Shown piece by piece: positions 57,503 to 64,000 of a stretch of DNA of 64,000 bases. Origin of the DNA: Quercus robur. Taxonomy: Eukaryota > Streptophyta > Magnoliopsida > Fagales > Fagaceae. The stretch's first letter is position 1. Every line of letters starts with the position of its first letter. Below the pieces are notes generated by a model that saw nothing but the letters and a program-made list of their open reading frames with translations, did not search any database and was not told the DNA's origin. The stretch covers positions 54,656,354 to 54,720,353 of the forward strand of contig NC_065536.1 in the NCBI RefSeq assembly GCF_932294415.1. Direction: 5' to 3'. Made by a program: the position numbers and the translations under genes.

Positions 57503-59526
57503 TGTTGATGCTCATTTTGAGGCCCAATAGCAGGAAGAAGCCCAACAATATGGGCAAAAAAGAGTTAATGGATGGTTAGAAGAACCATTAAGCCTGGCTG
57601 GCAAGAGCAGTGGTTCATAGGCCCATAAAGTACATAAATGGGCCTTAAGGAAAGCAAATGGGCCTAAAGAAGCCCAGAAAGAGAAGTAGAAAACTCATGG
57701 GTATTATGTGATGTGGCAAAGTAAGAATGGGCCACCGCAGGCCTGAAGTAATGAAGTAAGAAAGTAAGGGGTTGATGAGAAGCCCATAAGCCCCAAGGAT
57801 AAGGAATAAGGTAATTGGGCCTGGGAAGTCCAAGGAAGTTAGTAAAAGCCCATGGGTATGTAGAATTAGAAAACAGGCCAAGGATACCCAAGGAAAGCAA
57901 ATGGGCCAAGGATGCTTAAGAAGAAAGAAATGGGACAAAAGAGCCCACAAGCAATGAAATGAGTCAAAAAATGCCTAAAGTAGCATGAGTATAAAACCAA
58001 TGACCATATGGAGTCATTAGGAGAAGAATAGGCAGTAGGTCCAAAGAGACCCAACAAGCACGAGTCAAACAACACCATGGCAGGAACAGCAAAGTGGTAT
58101 GGCAGAAAATGGTAACAGGATTACGAAAGGAGTAAAGAATAGGCTGAAGGAAGAAAAGCCCACAATCAAGCAAGGCCTAGTCCTTGAAAGAAGCAAGCTA
58201 TAAGGAATGAGAAATAAGAAAGTAGTTCACACCATAAAGGGTCAAGAGTGAGCGGCAGAATGCGTAGATGAGCCTCCAGACCACGGCAAACGCATGAGCA
58301 GCGGACAGGTTTTGGACGTACACAGAAGTGGAGCACATGCAAGGCCCAGACATCACCAGCTTATATCTAGCCAATACAGGAAGTGGTGGGTCATGAGTCA
58401 GAGGTAAGAGAGGGTATGGTCTAGCGGTGGGGAGAGGGGAAAGCCTATTATGGGGTTCCCACTCAGGTTCTTTTGGGGGAAATATTCTGCTAGGATGACA
58501 TACTACCAAAAGAAGTAAGGATGAGCTAGAACCACTAGGTGCATGTCATGAGGGATAGGAAGAAAGAACACCCACACCATGGCGGATAAGAATACCACGG
58601 TGAGCAAGCAAACAAAATAATCTTTTTTGTCTGGTGATGGGGAGTGGCGCAGCCAACACAGGTAAGTGGTGGCGGCCAAACAACTAACAAACCAATGGTG
58701 GTCGGCAAGGACATCCAGACTAGAAAAAGGTAGCTAAAGGCTAAAATAGTAAAAATCAATCACGGCAGGCAGTATATAAAGGACCCTTGTTGTGCACAGT
58801 AGGGGGATCATCATCACGGCAATAGTAACCACTAGGAGAGAATCACAACATTACTAGATAGGTAAGTACTGAGAAAGGAAAAGAGGAGAAAAAGAATTAG
58901 AAATAACAAAAACAAAGAAGAGAGAGAGAATCAATAAGAGAAAAAGAAGAGTGTAGAATGGTAGGCATGCACCAATAGGCTAATCCCTTCTCTCCCTCTA
59001 AAAGCCTACCCTATTTTAGGAAAAATGACTCATTTGGGCACAAGCCATTCAGGCCCATTCCCTTAGAGTAGGTAATTTCTATGGCAAGATCATCCTGTGA
59101 AGTTACCCACGTTGAGGAAGTAGTTTCCTCTTTGGCCTTAACCCCGTAGCACAATCAAATGTGGCAGACTGATCTTTCATTCTTTAATTTTCTCACTTAT
59201 TGTTATTACTTCTCATCTCATCTTTGTAACCTCACTCAGAATGTGTTTTTCTTTCCCTGTTTTGACTAAGGATTTCTCGCTTGTCTTGCCTTAGTAACTT
59301 ATTTATTTCATCATTATTTTATCATATTTGTCTGTCGTGACTCTTTTATAGCAATTGCGTTTGCTATGGGCACGTGATTAAAGTTTCGACAAACGGGGCA
59401 TAGTTTGCATACAAGCCGATTCAAGGTGGGTTACAATTAGACTGGTCCGAACTCTCCTATCCAAAATACTTGGGCCACAATACAGCAGGAGATAGTCTAG
59501 CCCAAAATCACAAAATGCCCACCACA
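57503..59526 (+). mobile_element. Nested solo LTR of the TGTTGATG family, 2.0 kb, intact ends
   Basis: It starts TGTTGATGCTC and ends GCCCACCACA, with gtagg exactly duplicated (57498-57502 and 59527-59531). TATATAAAGG at 58773 marks the plus direction. It inserted into a member of its own family in the opposite orientation, so the region can form a long inverted repeat. Confidence 0.9.
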
Positions 59527-60331
59527 GTAGGAAAACACAATACAGCAGGATATCTGAAACACTTAAACTAAAATATTTTCTGCTAACAACAATAATACAT
59601 GAACAGTTCCACGAAAGAAAAAAATATATCACAATGTGATTATGGCAGAAATAGATTAATAGCAAGATGTTAGGTTAGTCATTAATCAACCATGACAAAG
59701 GAAAGAAGATTAGTCTGCTAAAGGAATGGGCTTGGCTCTATAGCAGATTTAAGTCCAAAAAGGGAACCAATTTCCAATGTGGGTAACCTTAAAGAGGAGT
59801 CCTATTGTAAAAGTTACTCAGTTTGGAAAATGGACCTAGATGGCTTAATCTCAAATTCTTAACTCATTAGGGCTATTGAAAGGGAGAGAAGTTGGTAGCC
59901 TATTGATGCATGCTTTTACTCCTATCACTCATGTTTTTCTTCATTACTCTTAGTTTTTTGTGTTCTTTCTTCCTCTTGCTCATTTTCTCTATTTTCTTCC
60001 TTTTCCTTCTCCCCCTTTTTTTCCTTCCCTTTACTATGCATGTCTATGGCCTCTTATACTGCCTACCATGACAAGATTTGCCATTTTTACCTCTTAACCA
60101 CTTTTGGCCTATTGTGGGTGTCCTTCTAGGATTGCCCACTAGTCTACTGGTTGCCTAGCCACTACTACTACACTATGTTGGCCGTGCCATGCCTCATTCC
60201 TAGGCAAAAGTGGTTTTGTTTTAATTTTTTTTTTTACTTCCCCTTGATACCCTCATTCGAATAAGAGTTAAACTTCTCCCTTACTAACCTTTATAGTATG
60301 CACCTAGTGATTCCAGCTCATATTTACCTCT

Positions 60332-60829
60332 TTTGGATAAGATGTCATCCCAGCAAGACATTTCCCCTAAAAGAGTTTGAGCGGGAACCCCAAAATAGGC
60401 CCCCCCTTTCTCCCCACCGCCAAATCACACCCTATCTTACCTCTGACCTGTGGCCCACCTCCCCTGTATTGACTAGGTACAGGTAGGTGGTGCTTAAGCC
60501 ATGTGTGTGTGCTCCTCTTCCATGAGTCCATTGCTTTCTAGCTCTCACGCGTTTGGCATTGCCTCCAAAAGAGAGATGACATCTCATCTCTCTTTGGATG
60601 AGATGATATCCCAGCAGAACATTTTCCCTAAAAGAGTTTGAGCAGGAACCCCAAAATAGACTCCCCCTTTCTCCCCACTGCCAAACCACACCCTGTCTTA
60701 CCTCTGACCTGTGGCCCACCTCCCCTGTATTGACTAGGTACAGGTAGGTGGTGCCTGAGCCATGTGTGTGTGCTCCACTTCCATGAGTCCATTGCTTTCT
60801 GGCTCTCACGCGTTTGGCATTGCCTCCAA
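60332..60829. repeat. Tandem duplication, 261-bp period
   Basis: Units at 60332 and 60593 share atcccagca, taaaagagtttgagc, cctctgacctgtggcccacc, tattgactaggtacaggtag and ctctcacgcgtttggcattg. It lies inside the minus-strand LTR and produces a spurious repetitive minus ORF (60432-60911). Confidence 0.93.
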
Positions 60830-61761
60830 GTTTATTTGATTCTGCTGCACGTTCTAGTGTTTGTTTAACTCTTTCAGCATGAATAAATTTTTGGGTTTTC
60901 ATTCTCTGCATCCCATTTCTTCTTCAAGCTGGGCATTGCTTGGGTGTGAGCTTTCTCTTCTTTAGTTTGGCCCATGTTCTCTTTTTATCCTTTATCTATG
61001 GGTTAGTTGGTGCTCTTGCCACGCCACTACATTATTCCTACTGTGATATCATTCACCCATTTTTTGTCTTGTCATTACTTCTGGGCTTGCGAGCTGAAGT
61101 ACCTGCCATACCAATTTCTCATATTATTTCTTCTTGTAGTCTTTACTGCCCAGCATTCTTGTTGGGCCAATCCATTCAACACCTCGGGCTTCCTCGGCCA
61201 ATTTCATTCTTTGGGCATCCTCGGCCCGTTTCATTCTTTGGGAATCCATGGCTCATTTCATTTTTTCCTACCTCTTTCATTCACATAGGCTTTTGCTAAA
61301 TCCTTTGGGCTTCCCTGACCCAATTATCATGTCCTTTGCCTTTGAGTTTATTGGCCTCCGAACCAATCCCATTTACTAATTCCTTTCTTTGGCCTCCTCT
61401 GGTCCCTTTTTGCTTTTTTTCCATTTCTTACTTCTTATGATTCTCATGAGCTTACCACTTCATTCTTTGGGACTTCTTTGGCCCGTTTGCTTTCTTTGAA
61501 GTCACTTATTATTTTGTGAGCTTGTAGATCATTATTCCTGCCATTCTAGCATAATGATTTTATTTTATTGCTTTCTTTATCCACCTTTTTCATATTGTCA
61601 GGCTCTATCTGCCATTGGGCCCTTTTGTCAAAAAATAGGTATCAGCACTTTGATCCTTTATATTTTAGTATAAAAAAAAAAAAAAAAAAAAAAAGGCATC
61701 AGCCCTTTTCAAAAAAAAAAAAAAAATCATAAAATTTAGTAAAATTACTTAGATATATATT

Positions 61762-62517
61762 TGTAGGGACACAAAATCTTCAACGGCCCAGCGACGATGT
61801 TGGGCTTGCACGTGGAAGATCCCTCACAATAGTATTTGTAGAGAGTGGGCTTGAAAGGCCAGCGTTGGATCACAGGGGGGACGTTTCGAGCCGGACTTTA
61901 GGTGAGCCGATATGAGAAAAAGCTTTGGGCTGGATATTCGGGCCCATCAATCTTGTACCTAAGAGGGTTTGTCTCCTCGGATCATGTCCGAGGAGCGATG
62001 GTGTTGTCCTCGGTTACCCGTCGATAGTTTCTTTGGTGTTGTCCGGCGTATATTCTCCAGGCATTCTCTTTCATCAAGTCTTTTTTAGAAGCTGGATGGG
62101 AGACCCCCTTCTTTATTAGTTTACCTTTCCTTTTATACTAGCCTACGTTTGTTGTCCCTCGTCCACGTGTAGGGTCGATCTTTCCAGGACAGATATTTGT
62201 CCCATCAATCTAATCCCAAAATTACTGTAGATGATCCATAAAGCCTAAGATCCCGGCTCTGTTAGGGGCAGTGTCATGTCAGGGAAGGGTATTAAAGACA
62301 ACTTCCCCAGGATATTTTCTGATCTTTCTAGCTTACTCATGTTCTATTCCTATCCCTGAGATTTTGGGCCTGCCGAGGACGAAGCCGTCCTCGGCTATGC
62401 CTTCGGGCTATTTTTATGCTTCCTAGTTTCGAGCTCGGGCCCCGGCCTCCTTCAGTTTAAGACTGGTGGGCTTCCCATAAGCGTGTGGGCCGGACCCGTA
62501 AATTATTGGACCCCACA
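61762..62517 (-). repeat. LTR of the second Tat-like element, 756 bp
   Basis: It starts TGTAGGGACAC and ends GGACCCCACA. It is related to the 45509 LTR at both ends (cctcggctatg, ggcccgg, gtgggccgg) but clearly diverged, so it is a separate subfamily. Confidence 0.78.
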
Positions 62518-62853
62518 TTAGCCCCTCAAAATCCTGCTGTCCAACATCATGGTAGGACAAGTGGATTTTGATGATGTCAAGCCCTTATTGCCGCTCACTT
62601 TCTTCGGATCTTAATCAACACTGGCGACTCTTTCTCTCCCCAAGGAACGCAACGGTCTACGAGCCGTTTTTCCTGGATTTGCGCGCGTTGCCGTTATGCC
62701 GCGTGGTTATCTGCAGCGTGTCTTTAATGTCTTCCCATTTACGAGGCTTCCCAGATGCAACGGTTACTGATGGCGTGGGAGAACGAAACGGCGCGTTATA
62801 CTCTGGATTTCCCTGGGGATCTGAATGTGTCACATTCCCTCTTCTTCATTCCC

Positions 62854-63553
62854 TATATAAAGAGAGAAGACAGAGGATGATTCTCTCATATCTGAATCCC
62901 TCACGTTCTTCTCAGAATCCATTTCCTCCATCCGGTTCCTCCCTACTCAATAATACTTCTCTCATAGTAATCCACCATGAACAAACCTTTCCTTTCCCAG
63001 AAATGTCATGTCCTGACAAAACTTGAGATGGCTCGGTCAGGGCAAGGATGGCGGAGGCTTAAGATTTGCCTCCCCATTCTTTTAGCCAAAATCCGAAGCA
63101 GGGATTCGTCACACCCCATTTCTGGTGTGACTGAGTCGAGAACTTCCCTTGTTATCTCCATCCGCTCTCTCATGAGCATACCTAATATGGCTCCCCTTCT
63201 CCCTCTTTTGCTCCTTTTATTTTCTTTTCATTGCTTCCCTCTTCTTCTCCTCCTTCCCGCTCATGTCCTCCATCTTCTTTTTCCCTTGCATTCTTCAGCA
63301 ACAAGAGCTTGCTGAAGTGCTTCCATGTGTTCCAATTCTTCTTCCTTGTCCTTCATTATTTTTGTATAAGGATCTTCTCCTGATATGAGCAGTACTGAGG
63401 CATAGATTTCAGAAAGACTTTGAAGGCGAATTCAGAAGACACCTGATGGTTTACTTGTGTTACGGATGTTGTTACTGTTTTAGCAGTTCATTTTTTGTAT
63501 AGGCTCGTTTAAGCCCTCCCTTATACGTTGTAACAATTTTTCATATTAATAAA
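62854..63553 (+). other. Opposite-strand transcription-unit-like segment in the second element
   Basis: TATATAAA lies at 62854-62861 and AATAAA at 63548-63553. Between them is an ORF from ATG 63028 to 63315 starting MARSGQGWRRLK and containing LLAKIRSR and SIRSL. These match the first element's MARSGQ, LAKIRSR and TIRSL in order. The remainder of the ORF is a low-complexity Leu-rich tail. Function unknown. Confidence 0.5.
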
Positions 63554-63935
63554 AGTTATTGTTATTCTATCTCGTATGTCTTGTTTATATATTTTAACAA
63601 ATGTGAAAGCGCTGCTCGGCATAATAGTATAGCATTTCAATCGATATTAAATAAGGCCAAAGTAATCGCTGATAAAAAGATGCCACGATGACTTTAACAA
63701 AATTATTATTCAACATAGCAATCCGACCAGTGAGGAATGAGACTTATCTTAAAATTAGCCGTGATGGGTATTAGTTGCTTCAATAAGATGTAAGAAGTAT
63801 CTGTCCGAGGACGTGTTACCCGCCGGATGAATGGCCTCTTTAGGTTGACGATCATTAGGTTGTTCTGCCATTTTCATGATACGCGAGACTTAACCCTTTC
63901 CAGTATTTAAGCCGAGAAATTTCTTCATTCGGGCA

Positions 63936-64000
63936 GTTGATTTCCAAAGCAGCCTGAGTCCGAGGACTTTGCAAAACCTGGGTTTTGTTCGAGACTTATG
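63936..64000. repeat. First monomer of a 79-bp-type repeat
   Basis: It reads gttgatttcc, tgagtccgaggactttgcaa, aacctgggttttgttcgaga, parallel to the units at 47690-49345. The window ends here, so the array length is unknown. Confidence 0.7.

Larger units (their letters stand above)
57284..61647 (-). mobile_element. Solo LTR of the TGTTGATG family, minus orientation, split by a sister LTR
   Basis: The flanks are ctttg (57279-57283 and 61648-61652); copy A has a single ctttg at 24747-24751. On the minus strand it begins TGCTGATACC (61647) and ends GGCCCACCCTA (57284). Subtracting the nested LTR leaves about 2.3 kb, longer than its relatives because of a 261-bp tandem duplication near 60332. 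Confidence 0.82.
53172..61761 (+). repeat. Segmental duplication, copy B, inflated by LTR insertions
   Basis: This is the direct-orientation partner of 21999-25020. Between homologous blocks it carries the insertions 53439-55866 and 57284-61647, and it is cut on the right by the LTR element at 61762. It lacks the sequence corresponding to about 24765-24980 and the two extra stretches of copy A. The remaining DNA is AT-rich and non-coding. Confidence 0.8.
61762..64000 (-). mobile_element. Second Tat-like LTR element (runs off right edge)
   Basis: An LTR (61762-62517) is followed by TTAGCCCCTCAAAATCCTGC, the same sequence that follows the LTR at 46155. Then come an opposite-strand transcription-unit-like segment and the start of the 79-bp-type repeat. 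By analogy with the element at 45509 it is read on the minus strand, so the LTR in view is its 3' LTR and any gag-pol would lie right of the window. It inserted into copy B just after acttagatatatat. Confidence 0.8.

Overview
The window looks like nuclear DNA of a woody dicot, possibly of the oak/chestnut/walnut order (Fagales). The evidence is AT-rich sequence, multi-exon genes with GT..AG introns, few genes, and dense layers of LTR, Tourist/Harbinger-like and foldback repeats. The order-level guess rests on the look of the repeats and is weak; 'plant nuclear DNA' is firm.

Genes. Every gene on the minus strand was rebuilt exon by exon. At the left edge is the first 48 codons of a PIRL-type (Ras-group-related LRR) protein. 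A nine-exon MAK16 ribosome-biogenesis gene follows (2051-6652). A two-exon PB1-domain gene lies at 14080-14821, with a TATA box upstream. A five-exon F-box/LRR/FBD gene spans 36383-39731. A GH3 acyl-acid amido synthetase locus (43176-50998) is clearly a pseudogene. On the plus strand there is a possible small three-exon gene I cannot name (30589-31329) and, just downstream, a broken fragment of a CRM-domain (CAF-like) splicing-factor gene (31977-33201).

Mobile DNA fills most of the rest. The GH3 intron holds a 4.7-kb LTR element (45509-50232) with no gag-pol. It carries a 21-unit, 79-bp tandem array and an antisense-oriented transcription-unit-like segment. A relative of it starts at 61762 and runs off the right edge. 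At least five further solo or truncated LTRs are present, four of them with 5-bp target duplications and two nested inside other LTRs. Tourist/Harbinger-like elements with 3-bp TAA or TTA duplications lie at 27497, 34536 and 52016, with relatives at 6818, 25620 and 40565. A 437-bp foldback element with a perfect 10-bp target duplication sits about 90 bp upstream of the GH3 start codon.

A roughly 3-kb segment at 21999-25020 is repeated in direct orientation at 53172-61761. The second copy has been inflated by LTR insertions, and the first copy preserves the empty sites, so the two together record the order of events.

The genes do not form a pathway. They are independent loci separated by repeat-rich intergenic DNA. 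The strongest unusual signal is the 79-bp array inside the LTR element, part of which has resolved into an alternating 158-bp higher-order repeat.
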